Assembly (NCBI GenBank): GCA_001969505.1
Contig: LSSK01001357.1
Span: 1-31,249, forward strand
Reading direction: 5' to 3'
DNA: 31,249 nt
From: Zancudomyces culisetae
Taxonomy: Eukaryota; Kickxellomycota; Harpellomycetes; Harpellales; Legeriomycetaceae
The translations under genes were made by a program, and so were the position numbers. The number at the start of each line of letters is the position of its first letter. Position 1 is the first letter of the stretch. Of the stretch, positions 19,580 through 30,442 are shown in pieces. The notes beneath the pieces are model-generated. The model did no database searches. It was not told the origin of the DNA and saw only the letters and a program-made list of their open reading frames with translations.

Positions 19580-20905
19580 TTATTTTTTCTCATTCAAATC
19601 CAGGGTTTTGCCGGACTTCAGCTTTCCAAATATTCCTAAAGCCTGGCCCACTACACCTGTTATATCGTTGGCGTTAGAAGGAAGGATCAAGGTGTTAGAT
19701 TCTTTGGCCAATCTACCAAATGCCTCCACATATTGTTGAGCAACTTGTAGAGCTGCAGCGTTGGCCCCATTTGGCGAGTTACCAATGGCTTGAGAAACTT
19801 TTTCAATGGCCCTGGCTTCAGCCTGTGCTGTCAGGAGGATAGCTTCGGCCTCACCAGCGGCTCTGTTGATTTGTTGTGCTTTCTCAGCCTCAGAAGCCAG
19901 AATTTGCGACTGCTTTCGACCCTCTGCAACGTTAATGGCGGCCTGCCGCTGACCTTCAGAATCCAAGATCTGTGCTCGCTTGCTTCGTTCAGCAGATACT
20001 TGAGAATGCATAGCCTCAACTACATTGTCTGGTGGATGGATATCTCTGATTTCATACCTTAGGCATCTAATTCCCCAAGAATCTGCTGCTGTATTGATTG
20101 CCTCGACAATATTTGCATTCAGCGTGTTTCTTTCAGCCAGCGTAGTATCTAAAGTCATTTGACCTATTTCAGCTCTCATTGTGGTTTGTGCAAGCTGGGA
20201 AACTGAAAAGTGTGCATCGAGTACGCCATATGATGCCTTGTATGGGTCTACAACTTTGTAGTAAAGAACACCATCGAGCTCAAGTGTAACGTTGTCCTGT
20301 GTGATTGCTGATTGCGTAGGTATTTCAATGGCAACCTCTTTCAAAGATTGAACATATGTTATTCTGTCCAAGAGAGGAATGAGTAGAGCCAATCCAGGCT
20401 CCAGTATTCTGTTAAATTTTCCCATTCGTTCCACAATCCATGCTTCTTGTTGTGGGACAAATTTTACTATCTAAATATTTAGAAATATTTTCAGAGCTCA
20501 TCTTTAAATTAATCAAACATTTTTCTTGAGTTTAAGCCTAATAGGGGCTGGGTATTACAAAAGTTTATTTTACCGTATTTGATGGCAAGGATTTGCTTCT
20601 TAAAGCATGTACTCCACCTCCTGCTCCTCCGTCTCGTCTATCGCCAACTCCTCTGGAATTCATAGGGTTAATTCTACCTTGGTTGTAATATAGCTTCTGT
20701 GCGGCGGGTAGTGATTTTGCTACTTGCTTTGCAGCAAATCCCACAAGTACATTGACTTGTTGCGAACCTTTTGCTACACGCTACCAGTATTTTTAAATAA
20801 ATATGATTTTAGATGGTACAGAATTTGCAACAGTTGATGTCTTAATTGAAGAATTAAAAAAAAAATCTGCACAATGTTAGCACTTACATTTACTAAAAGA
20901 CTCAT
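19580..20905 (-). CDS. SLP2: Mitochondrial stomatin-like protein (SPFH/band 7), SLP2 type, three exons
   Basis: Exons on the minus strand: 20905-20888, 20780-20574 and 20470-19580, all phase 0; introns are 107 nt (GTAAGT donor) and 103 nt (GTAAAA donor). The product is 371 aa. The N-terminal about 75 residues are basic, rich in Arg, Lys, Ser and Gln with almost no acidic residues, fitting a mitochondrial presequence. Then SNTIVKFVPQQEAWIVERMGKF opens the SPFH domain, followed by LEPGLALLIPLLDRI, the DNVTLELDGVLYYKVVDPYKASYGV core and LRYEIRDIHPP. A long Ala/Glu-rich helical region follows (INVAEGRKQSQILASEAEKAQQI) and a C-terminal AKESNTLILPSN motif, all matching human SLP2-like proteins. The family forms oligomeric scaffolds on the inner mitochondrial membrane that organise cardiolipin-rich domains and proteases. 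The first six codons alone form exon 1. Confidence 0.93.
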
Positions 20906-22568
20906 TTGGAGCGTTTGAATATAGTTTTACTGTGCCCTTTTCGGTGATATTTATTGCTATATTGAGAGGGGCAAGGTCTGAAATTGACAGTATTGTATCT
21001 GCTGAAATTGATCGTAAGAGCGTTTACAAAAACAACTATTTTTTATTTGAGTTTAGTTTTTTAATTTTTGTGTACTATTATTACTCTTTTTTTTAATATC
21101 TGTTTCTTTACCAGTAAATTGATAGCAATTTGCAGGTCCTTCTTGTCATTGCCAAGATAAAAAAATAAATATAACTCCGCTTGCTATTGGAATTTAATAT
21201 AACGTTAATTCCTTTTAACTAATATTTCCGAGCGCCTAGCAAACAGAAACTTGCTATATTAGTTTCAGGAAAGGGAGTAAGGGTACATTATATGTGTACT
21301 GAGACCACTATCAATGTATAGGAAGGTTAAAAGACCATACACCCACAAAAGATAATGTACGTTCCTAATGGTAGCAGAGCTCCATTTTGCTATCATTTTG
21401 ACACTATTCTGTTACCCTTTAAGTGTATTGTTTGTTAAAAACAAATTGCAGTTAATAGTCATAGAAACCTTGGTAACCAAGCCAAAAGGCTGTATTGTGC
21501 AATAACAACTACATGCCTCAGAGATTTGCCTAACTACTATTGCTATCAGACTTTAACCCACAAAGTGAGAGTTTTCTCGATCAAACGAGACTTGGTTTTT
21601 AGTTTTCTATGAACGTGCGTTGTCCAAGCATCATATCGGACTTATAATGATGTTACAATTAGTAATACGATTTGATGATATTGCGAGTTATATCTAGAGA
21701 GGAATACTGCAATTGAAAGCGTAAATAGTACTTTATATAGACTAAAGCAGGCGGTGTAAATAGATTGCGCTAATCTCAGAAGAGATACTATATATACTTC
21801 TCTTTCTCACTTTCTTATTTTTTTTGCTACTTTAGATGAGGAAAATGTTAATAAAAAAATTCTAATTTTAAAAATGAGTTATTATATAGATCAAATGTAT
21901 TAGAGTTAGTTCATGGAAATTTTTGAGAGCTATATGAGAAAATGGGGTAATAAGGATATCATCATTACATGATAAACCAGAATATCTCGCGTCTACTTTA
22001 GTTATTGAGCTTTAAACTAATTGCAAAACCAAGTTTCGGTATCACTTGGTTCACTTTAAAGTTTTTTAAACAACTTTGTCTTTTCTTTTAAAAAAATAAG
22101 GCTGATTATCGGTGTATTGGCATTAACATATGATATATACTGCTATGCTCGATTTCATGTTATTTGCTTTTGTATTGGGCTTAGAATATTTCACGGGTAT
22201 CTGCTTAGTTTCCCACATATCATTACCATTACCATTTTTGCAGTGTAGCTCATCTAGAGAATTTTCAGTAAAAAAAAATTTTTTTTTCGTTTGCCCTAGT
22301 TTGGATTTTGGTAGTGGGTATTCGTATTCGATCTGGCTTGATTTATCCATGAAAAAAATAATTTGATAACAGAGAGTAGGGCTTGAAATTCGAGTTTTGA
22401 CTTATAGATTATATGCACTCACATTTCTCAATCATAAAAAATAAATAAACAGAACCATCCTTCTACTTTGAGTATAAAATACTCATTCATCTATTAAAAA
22501 TTCAAAGACACACGCTTCAATAAAATTTAACCAGGCGCCATATTGATACATTATCACAACGCTAAATA
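20906..22568. other. Intergenic region between divergent genes
   Basis: About 1.66 kb between the starts of the stomatin-like gene and mS26, so it must carry both promoters. A 75-codon hydrophilic frame on the minus strand (22350 to 22123) could be a small gene but includes an A9/T9 run and has no recognised homologue. A perfect inverted repeat CTTGGT-A-ACCAAG lies at 21469-21481, and a TATA-like sequence inside another inverted repeat at 22470-22484. Nothing else is supported. Confidence 0.45.
22470..22484 (+). promoter_or_regulatory. TATA-like sequence inside an inverted repeat, upstream of the mS26 gene
   Basis: GAGTAT-AAA-ATACTC: 6-bp arms that are exact reverse complements around AAA, giving TATAAAAT in the centre, about 85 nt before ATG 22569. 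A plausible core promoter element; the symmetry may be chance. Confidence 0.35.
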
Positions 22569-23690
22569 ATGCTTAGGTCATACTTGGCAAAGAAAAGGCT
22601 CGAATTGTTTCAGCAGAATTTGATCATTCTAAAACAAAGCAGATTGATCTCGACAAGCAAGGCAGCGAAAAATGAATCGGATATAACGAAAGAAACTACC
22701 GAGTCGAATGGAGATTCCTATTTTATCCCAGGCAAACGCGGATATTCACCACAGTTTTCGCCTCCAAAAGGTTGTCTTGCTGTACCAAAGGCGAAAAAGC
22801 CTTTGAAACAACCGGAGCAACTTCCACCATCCAAGCTCGAAAATTATCAACTTTCCGAAAAGGAGCGAGGAACAAAAGCAGGGTATAAGAAGGAGATGAA
22901 AAAGCTAAGATATCAATATTACAAGGAGTTTGTTGCAAATGAGGCCATAAAAGATAAGAACGCTAAACAAACACTGAAATTGGAGGCAGAAGAAAAAAGA
23001 AAAGCTAGAGAAAAAAGAATCGAGGAGCAAAGAGAATATTTTGAAAAGGTACTCAAAGATCCTTATTCACCCTTTAACGTTCTCAACCCTGAAGGCACGA
23101 CCATTCTATCCAAAATTCCTGATAAGAACTTACAAGAAAAAGCCAAAGTATCATCTGAAAATGTTGCAAACTCAGAGTCAGGGTCAACAAAACAAAGTGA
23201 GAATTTAGAAACAAGCGTAGTTGGCACAAATACTAAAGATGTGCTCGTTGAATCCAAGGAAGTTGAAGATATCCTATTGAAAAGATCTAAACTTCGACCT
23301 CCTAGAGTTACAGTCGAATACCCTGAAGAAGAAAACAGGATAGCCAAACAACTTCGTAAGCAAAGACGGGATAATTTCGAACGAGAAGTTAGTCAAAGAA
23401 GACAGGAGTTACTTTTGGAGCTGTATCACGAAGCTGAAAACTTCATTACCTATGAAAACATGGAAGAAAAAATTAGCGAATTCTTTAGTGGAAGCGAACT
23501 CGTTGACTTTTACGATCTCCCAACCTTGCTAGATAACCTAAGCACAAATGGTGGTGTTTTGACATCGACAGAATCTGCGAAAAGAGATATGGACTTTGAG
23601 AATGCACTTGATGGTACCGTCGGTCCCAGGCATGGTGTAGGTCTCTCCGATGTGCTGGAATATAAGAAGAATCATGAGTCGCAGCCTTGA
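22569..23690 (+). CDS. PET123: Mitochondrial small-subunit ribosomal protein mS26 (Pet123 family)
   Basis: Complete single-exon 373-residue protein from ATG 22569. The N-terminus (LRSYLAKKRLELF...SRLISTSKAAK) is basic and hydroxylated, without acidic residues to about 30 except one Glu, fitting a mitochondrial import sequence. A Gly/Pro-rich segment (KRGYSPQFSPPKG, about 57-69) and a long charged helix (about 90-165) follow. The segment at about 263-295 (QRRDNFEREVSQRRQELLLELYHEAENFI) matches, as I remember it, the conserved helix of yeast Pet123 that contains LLNLYHVANEFIVTE. Yeast Pet123 (318 aa) sits in the small mitoribosomal subunit and is needed for mitochondrial translation. The region at about 195-240 is acidic/polar and probably a disordered insertion. 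The gene is convergent with the next one (248 nt apart). Confidence 0.83.
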   Translation: MLRSYLAKKRLELFQQNLIILKQSRLISTSKAAKNESDITKETTESNGDSYFIPGKRGYSPQFSPPKGCLAVPKAKKPLKQPEQLPPSKLENYQLSEKERGTKAGYKKEMKKLRYQYYKEFVANEAIKDKNAKQTLKLEAEEKRKAREKRIEEQREYFEKVLKDPYSPFNVLNPEGTTILSKIPDKNLQEKAKVSSENVANSESGSTKQSENLETSVVGTNTKDVLVESKEVEDILLKRSKLRPPRVTVEYPEEENRIAKQLRKQRRDNFEREVSQRRQELLLELYHEAENFITYENMEEKISEFFSGSELVDFYDLPTLLDNLSTNGGVLTSTESAKRDMDFENALDGTVGPRHGVGLSDVLEYKKNHESQP

Positions 23691-23938
23691 TTTCCTCATT
23701 TTTTTAATTTATATACTTCCCTTGTTTATTTTTTTCCCTATAAACTACAATAAAACGCTTTTTTGATATCCATCAGATCAACAAATGCTAGGATATTATA
23801 TTTTCTTCTAAGTGTATTTTTTATTGGTAGTAGAATGTCATGAACTATAAAGTAAATCTAAGCCAGAAAATCGTACATCTAAATTCTCTAGAGAGCGCGA
23901 GAAGTAAAGCAAAAATTAAATGGCTCACAGTAAAGGAT

Positions 23939-25096
23939 TCAAATCCTAGAGTATTCATTTTCTGCCAACTCCAAAAACTCCCGCTTGTCAATGTTAAATT
24001 TCTTTGCAAAGTACGCTGCTGAAGAGAGAACTTGTTTTATATGGAAAGTACAACTACCATCAGTGTCAACGTGTCCAGACCTACCATTTCCGAGGTCTCT
24101 TTTCGCAGAGTTCAGTAAAAGTATTTTGTGTTTTTCAAACATTCCATACCTTTCTGCGTCGATATCGAATGAATGCAACTCATTTCCTCTTCTTTTCAAA
24201 GGATTTATATCTTTATCTGTATAATCTCTGTTCCCTTCAGTATTTCCGGTATTTGGAACATTTACTGTCCCAGGGTTAAAGCGGTCGTTTTGTGGTAAAG
24301 GCTCATCGTTCATGTAGTGTCTAGAACCCTGGAAAGATTCAACTTCATCCTCCTGGCAAAACATATCCCAATAGCTTTCGGCACCCCCTGAAACTACATC
24401 AGTGTTATGCTCCTTTACTTCAACAATATCCTCCCCGCCATCCACGTCAAATCTGTTCCAGTAATCGTCTTCTTCATTCTTGGCACTGCTTTTACCAATA
24501 GTGCTGTCTCCATGTAACTCCATTTGAAGATTTGAAAACTCCACCCACTCAGCTTTCTCGCCCTTCCAGTCACATACCACCTTGGAATTTAGAACAAACC
24601 ATCCAGATCTTTCAAAAAGCAAGATTATACAGTACACACTGTACGCGTCTGTTGTCAATTGCTTCTTTTTTCCAATGGGAACAAGACAATTTAAATCCTC
24701 CGTGCTTGGGATTTTCTTGTAAAAAATACCCAGCTCTTTAGCACATGAGCCTATATTATCGATATCACACTCTTCACGTATATACCTTCCACAATCATCC
24801 TGCTGCCATTGGCTCGCAAAATCTAGCTCATCTAAGCTGGTATTTTCGCTTTCTTCTCCTTCTATTTCTATAAATTCTACTGTGTTAAATCTCTTATTCG
24901 CATTAGACATGTTGAATTCTTGTATTTTTCGTTCTGATGGTCCTAGAAAATCCATCCGGCTCCTTAGTATTCCACAAGATAAATTCAACATTGCCCCTAG
25001 ATCGCTACTTTTTCTTGCCTTTGTATATGTGATAGCCACATTAATAACATCATTTTCCATCTCCCCCATACTTTTATTCTGTATTGTACGGTCCAT
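23939..25096 (-). CDS. Uncharacterised fungal protein with YW-x2-F motifs
   Basis: A 385-residue single-exon frame, ATG at the complement of 25094-25096. I do not know its function. It is acidic and mostly hydrophilic, without signal peptide or membrane segment. Two copies of a tyrosine-tryptophan motif occur, DDYWNRFD and ESYWDMFC, about 35 residues apart and flanked by acidic sequence. The last 30 residues (HIKQVLSSAAYFAKKFNIDKREFLELAE) look like a conserved amphipathic helix pair. This combination, acidic YW-x2-(F/Y) motifs plus a C-terminal helix with an (I/F)D-x2-EF-x2-L ending, recalls an uncharacterised family I associate with filamentous ascomycetes, but I cannot name it. A middle segment (about 145-190, LLFERSGWFVLNSKVVCDW) may be a small folded part. 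Confidence 0.75.
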   Translation of the reverse strand: MDRTIQNKSMGEMENDVINVAITYTKARKSSDLGAMLNLSCGILRSRMDFLGPSERKIQEFNMSNANKRFNTVEFIEIEGEESENTSLDELDFASQWQQDDCGRYIREECDIDNIGSCAKELGIFYKKIPSTEDLNCLVPIGKKKQLTTDAYSVYCIILLFERSGWFVLNSKVVCDWKGEKAEWVEFSNLQMELHGDSTIGKSSAKNEEDDYWNRFDVDGGEDIVEVKEHNTDVVSGGAESYWDMFCQEDEVESFQGSRHYMNDEPLPQNDRFNPGTVNVPNTGNTEGNRDYTDKDINPLKRRGNELHSFDIDAERYGMFEKHKILLLNSAKRDLGNGRSGHVDTDGSCTFHIKQVLSSAAYFAKKFNIDKREFLELAENEYSRI

Positions 25097-26076
25097 CTTT
25101 GATATTCGGCAGATTCTAGTACTAGTTTTACTCGAGTTTATATTTGTGCATTTTATTTTGTACTTGATTCTTTAGTGATGCCTTTGGAATGTTTTCAGAA
25201 AATAATTGAATCGATTTAATTCTCCTAGCTTTATCCTTTGGCTGTTTTGGTGCGCTTTTTATCAGCTATGGTTGTACAAAATGCTTTTAGTTTGCATAAT
25301 TTGCGTTCCTTGCTCACAATTTGTTGAAAGGCGGTTTGAATTCGCAGTAAACAACAAAAACATAGTAGGGAGGAGGGGAGGGGGAGATAGCAACTTTTAA
25401 AATTAATTAAAAGCAAACATTATGAAACATCAACATTCATACTACCGGTCAAAAAGTATATGTAAGCTCCATATTCTGACATCTCGGCTTAATATGTCAC
25501 GTATGTATGACAATATAGTAAGAATATTATATTTCTTGCATGGTTGACCTTTACGAATTTGTGAACGCTAGTATTTGGATGTATAACCATCAGTACAGCA
25601 TAGTCAAATAGCTGCTACTTCTGGTGATATTCCCACAAGCATTTTTAATATACCACCATCCAGCATAATTGACCAGATCCACTCGTCTAAAAAATTGCCA
25701 GCTAATCCCCTCTCTCAAACCCAGCCACGAGTCAAAACTTATTACGATGTATCACTGTGTGTGAGTTTCACAAAGTTGAATTCTGCCACTTTCTATATTC
25801 CATACTGTATATCTATTTTTGTAATATCTCTCAATGCCTCATAAATACCCAAATGCTTAGCCATAAAAGTTATCTAATCCATCTACAGCCTACAATCTGG
25901 ATAAAGCTATGGATATTTGTCTCTAAAATTGGTGCAGAACTGGTGGGAAATCCCATGGATTTGTAATTCGCACCATAAAGCCGATTTTACAAACATGTAT
26001 TAATAAAAGAAATATCTCCATTCAATAAACAACTGCTCTTATCCGATACCTTAAAAACATACTTTATTAGTCAAAA
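25097..26076. other. Intergenic region between divergent genes, no gene seen
   Basis: About 980 nt holding the promoters of the YW-motif gene (-) and the macrodomain gene (+). A short G-rich purine stretch lies at about 25364-25388. Open frames are short and random in composition. Confidence 0.5.
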
Positions 26077-27223
26077 ATGAGAAAAATTCAATTAGGCGAT
26101 TTGAAATTTACTAGATATCCCTTTAGATATGCTATAGGTATGTTTACCATCTATTTTTTAATCATCCATTGAAAAAGTATACACATTCATTGTTCAATCA
26201 CCACAATACTTTTTAGGAAAAGAGATTAATGTCTTTATTTCGCTATGGTAATTTATTTTTATTTTTTTGTTGTAAGTATATACGTGATAGTGCTTTCAAA
26301 AATATCTATAAAAAACAGTATTCTATAAAAAGAATATATCATTTCTAGGCGAGGAGATATCACAACATTGGAAGTTGATGCAATTGTGAACGCAGCAAAT
26401 AATAGCTTACTGGGTGGTGGTGGTGGTAAATATAGTCTAAAAAAATCGTACTGTTATTGCACATACTCGAGGTTACTTTATTCATGACTAATTCCCGCTC
26501 ACTTACTTTCTATTTTTTTATAGTCGACGGAGCGATACACAAGTAAAATGAGCAAATGAATTGTACAATACAAATCTTGTTGATCCAGTAGGAAACTAAC
26601 ACAAAAATATATGTAGAGCTGCCGGACCAAACCTACTAGAAGAGTGCAGAGGGCTTGGTGGTTGTCAGACAGGTGTAAGAAAAAACGTAACATGCCTTTT
26701 TTTTCGTATTCCATGTTAACTCTGCCACTTTTATGCTTTTTTAGGAAGCAAAGATAACAAAGGGACACAACTTGTTTGCTAAGAGTAGGTTTAGCTCTCT
26801 AACTACGTTGTTTATCTGCTTTTATATATAACAAACAAAAATACATGTTAGACGTTATTCACACTGTCGGACCCATTGGAGAAAACCGGCAAATGCTCTC
26901 AAAATGCTATAAAAACAGCATGGAGCTCCTGTCGCAGGCAAAACTGAACTCAATTGTAATGTTTTATTTTTTACTATCTTTTGACATTATAAGCAATGCC
27001 TCACATTTAGCATATTTACTCACCCTTTTACTCACTTTTGTCTTTTTTTTTGAAAAAAAACATATGGCATACAACAAAAAAGGCTTTTCCTTGCATTTCA
27101 ACAGGTGTTTATGGCTACCCTGCCGATTTAGCAGCTCCAACCGCGCTAGTCGCGATAATCGATTGGATTTTTCATGCAGGCGAAAGAGCCAAGGTACTCT
27201 TTGATAACTTGTACAAAAGATAG
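26077..27223 (+). CDS. Macrodomain protein (MacroD-type, ADP-ribose binding/hydrolase), eight exons, 176 aa
   Basis: Exons: 26077-26137, 26217-26247, 26349-26425, 26524-26542, 26617-26674, 26745-26784, 26852-26955, 27083-27223; total 531 nt in frame, all GT...AG. The spliced product is essentially one macrodomain. In order it has ISLWRGDIT, VDAIVNAANNSLLGGGG, VDGAIHKAAGPNLLEECR, GGCQTGEAKITKGHNL, VIHTVGPIGENR and AFPCISTGVYGYP. These are the hallmark MacroD/YmdB motifs: the NAAN Asn, the GGGGVDGAIH loop and the STGVYGYP phosphate loop. Enzymes of this class remove mono-ADP-ribose from acidic residues and hydrolyse O-acetyl-ADP-ribose. All ligand-contact motifs I can recall are intact, so activity is expected. 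The 22 residues before ISLWRGD are a short N-terminal extension. No targeting signal is obvious. Introns are 71-127 nt; exon 4 has only 19 nt and exon 2 only 31 nt. Confidence 0.92.
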
Positions 27224-28799
27224 ATATCCAGTATTTACGCTTACTAGTACACATAGGACATGCACATTGTAATTTGCACATTCTTGGAATCAGACTATGA
27301 ACTATACAGCAAGTTTCTCCCAGATTATTTGCCAAGAATGATTTACAAACTTACTGGGTAAGCAGACCTTGTTTTTAGTTGTGCCCATACGAACTATACT
27401 CTTAGCAAAGGTCATTTTGTAAACAAAACAAAAAAATATGAAATATACGTGTCTAGTCAAGTTATCCACCAGGAAGAAATGATGAAATACTCCGTGTAGT
27501 ACCAGGTATCTAGCAAATGAGTTTTGCAAAGTGTCTGTTGCCAAGCTTTGGCGCTTTTAAAAAAGGATGTGTTTTTACAGTATATTTAAATACATAGCCT
27601 GTGATCTGTGAACGCTTTTTGCTCGCAGCATCCAACATATGTTTTGGTTTTCATTAAATATTTTCGGTCCTGTAACCCTTTATCTATTTAATAAAACCTT
27701 TTGGAGAAAAAAAAATATGGGTTGTGTATAGCCTGGAGCATTCTTGTGGCTATCTCTATATCTGTAGGCATACTTTGGCAGAAGAATATGCGTAGCTTTT
27801 TGTTAAATAGCGTGGTCAATGGGATTGATCCAGTTGTAAATATTTGAACATGTACGCTAGAGCGAGTTGTACTGTTCTGGAAGATGGTTATCGGGCATGT
27901 GATTTTCTGATCATCTAAGATGCACCATCCTCTTGCAGTGTAAATGCATCGGTTTTGAGATTTGATTGGAATGAGCTGCTCCAAACACTACCTAGGCTAA
28001 TTCACAGCAGCCAAATATCCGTCAAGTTAGCCTCTTCATAGAACAATCAAAAAAAAAAAAAGTAAAAACCCTATTTTTCCCAACCACATCTCCAAAATAT
28101 CTGGTATAGCACGCGCACTTTACTAATAACTAGGAGTGGATGGTTAATTATGAGGCAGCAGCCATCTGAGAATGTGAAAATTTTCCAGCATGGGCGTAGT
28201 AGGGTTTCTGGCAAATTATCATGAAACCTCATAATGCTGCATGGAATATGAAACAGCATTTATTCTTTCTTATTCTCTCCGCCCCACCAGACTCAAAAAA
28301 TCACCCAGAAAGATATAAATTTATAGGCCAAAACGTTTCAGTAGAGCGAGATGCATTTGTTATTTCTAATCAAAAAACTGGTATCTTTTTCGATTTTCGT
28401 TTCCATTATTTTACCGAAATCAAGCGCATTAATCCAGATATCCTATTGGGTCGTTCTTGCTTATTAATAACAACAGCAATTTGCTCTGCAAATAATATCG
28501 CATTTTCGTTTGCATTTTTTTTTAATATTTCATTGCCTTTATCTGTAACTGCCAAAATAATTGCAGACAAGTTTAGCGGTTTCAAAATCACCATCATATT
28601 GAAGGGGGGAAAGATTGGTAATAAAATAAAAAAATATCACAGGTTGCTGATTAGAAAAAGTCAGAAAAAAAGCGCCCTATTCCTGTGATTTTTACTTAAA
28701 AGCATACCTGTTCATATTTAAATAAAAGATAAATTACACAAAAAACGTTAGAAAACTCTTTCTATCAATTTAATTAATTGTAACAGAAAATTCTAAAAT
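27224..28799. other. Intergenic region upstream of the catalase gene
   Basis: About 1.6 kb containing the 3' end of the macrodomain gene and the catalase promoter. The longest frame, 28221-28688 (+), is 155 codons, AT-driven in composition, and not recognised; I do not call it a gene. CCAC and GGGG-type elements are scattered, but no specific stress element can be claimed. Confidence 0.45.
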
Positions 28800-30442
28800 A
28801 TGGCTTCTCAACACCCAAGTGACGCTCCAAAAATAGCAAACCACGGAGTTTTGACTACCAGCAATGGAAACCCAGTCAGATATAACCAGACCTCCGCCAC
28901 CGCCGGACCAAAAGGACCAGTGTAAGTTACTAACTTTAGATGCACACATTTATAGTTCATCTGTCGATACTATTTTCTACATCTTCAGATATACATATAT
29001 ACCCTACTTTTCTAAACCACTAGAAAAGAAAAAGGAAGACTAACACACCGTAAAATATAATACAAAAAATTAGACTTATCCAGGATTTCCATTTAATCGA
29101 CAAACTCGCTCACTTTGATCGTGAGAGAATTCCAGAGCGTGTTGTTCATGCCAAGGGAGCAGGTGCACATGGTTATTTCGAGGTTACCCATGATATCACC
29201 AAATACACTGATGCCAAGTTCTTGAACAAGATTGGAAAGAGAACACCGGTATTCACTAGATTTTCAACCGTTGGTGGTGAAGCAGGTTCTGCAGATACTG
29301 CTCGTGACCCAAGAGGCTTTGCTGTCAAATTCTATACCGAAGAAGGTAACTGGGATATGGTTGGAAACAACACACCAGTCTTTTTTATTAGAGATGCGTT
29401 GAAGTTCCCTGATTTTATTCACACCCAAAAGAGAAACCCACAAACACACTTGCCAGATATGGATATGTTCTGGGACTTTTTGTCACTTGTACCAGAATCA
29501 GTTCACCAAGTCACAGTTCTCATGTCAGACCGTGGTATCCCCGACGGCTACAGACACATGAACGGTTACTCTGGACACACCCTTTCTCTTGTAAAGAACG
29601 ATGGTTCATATGTCTGGGCAAAATGGCACTTTAAAACCGACCAAGGTATCAAGTGTTTCCATGCCCCAGAGGCCGCAAAGCTTGCCGGAGAAGATCCTAA
29701 CTATGCAACAAGGGATCTATTCAATGCCATCGAGAGAGGCGACCACCCATCCTGGTCTGTGTATGTTCAAATTGTAAAACCAGAGGACGTAGAAAAGCTG
29801 GATTTCGATCTATTTGACATCACCAAGGTTCTTCCACACAAGGACTTCCCACTCATCCCAGTAGGAAAGATGGTCTTGAACCGTAACCCAGAAAATTACT
29901 TTGCAGAAGTCGAGCAATCTGCCTTTTCACCATCCCACATGGTTCCAGGTATCTCTGTCTCACCAGATCGTATGTTGCAAGGCCGTTTGTTCTCATACCC
30001 AGATACCCACAGACACCGCTTGGGTGTAAACTACACTCAAATACCAATCAACTCACCATTGAGCGCATCCAGCCACCAACGTGACGGTTACATGACCGTA
30101 AACGGAAATGGAGGTAAGCTTCCAAACTATGAACCAAACAGTTTTGGAGGACCTTACCAAAACAACCTCAGCGGAACCACATTCCCTGAGGCCGTCTCTG
30201 TGTCTGGAATCATCGGTAGCCACCCATATGTACTTTCAGATGTTGACTTCAGACAAGCTTGTTCACTCTACAACTTGATGAACGAAGGAGAAAAGAACCG
30301 TCTTGCCAGTAACATTGCTGACGGACTCCACCAAGCTAAGCTCTTTATTCAAAAACGCCAGGTGGCTGTCTTTGCACGTGTCAACAAGGATTACGGCCAA
30401 CGTGTTGAAAGAGAGCTCAGAAAGAGAGGATCCCACATCTAA
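28800..30442 (+). CDS. CTA1: Catalase, small-subunit haem type, two exons, 496 aa
   Basis: Exons 28800-28921 and 29074-30442 (122 + 1369 nt, in frame); the 152-nt intron has a GTAAGT donor, a GACTAAC branch site at about 29038 and a TTAG acceptor. The enzyme converts H2O2 to water and oxygen. After the N-terminal arm the active-site segment [20 protein letters not shown] carries the catalytic His. [13 protein letters not shown] carries the distal Asn, and [14 protein letters not shown] the proximal haem-ligand Tyr. The 496-aa length fits the small-subunit (no flavodoxin domain) clade. The protein ends in Ser-His-Ile, which resembles a variant peroxisomal PTS1 tripeptide, so peroxisomal import is possible (inference). 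The coding sequence has clearly higher G+C and many C-ending codons compared with neighbours, as expected for a highly expressed gene. Confidence 0.97.

Noticed and set aside
23930-23960. AGGATTCAAATCCT resembling a tRNA T-arm
   Set aside because: It overlaps the stop end of the YW-motif gene; no D-arm, anticodon arm or 7-bp acceptor pairing is present.
28221-28688. 155-codon frame upstream of the catalase gene
   Set aside because: Composition (Phe, Ile, Lys, Asn) is what AT-rich DNA gives by chance, no motif is recognisable and it ends about 110 nt before the catalase start, where a promoter is expected.
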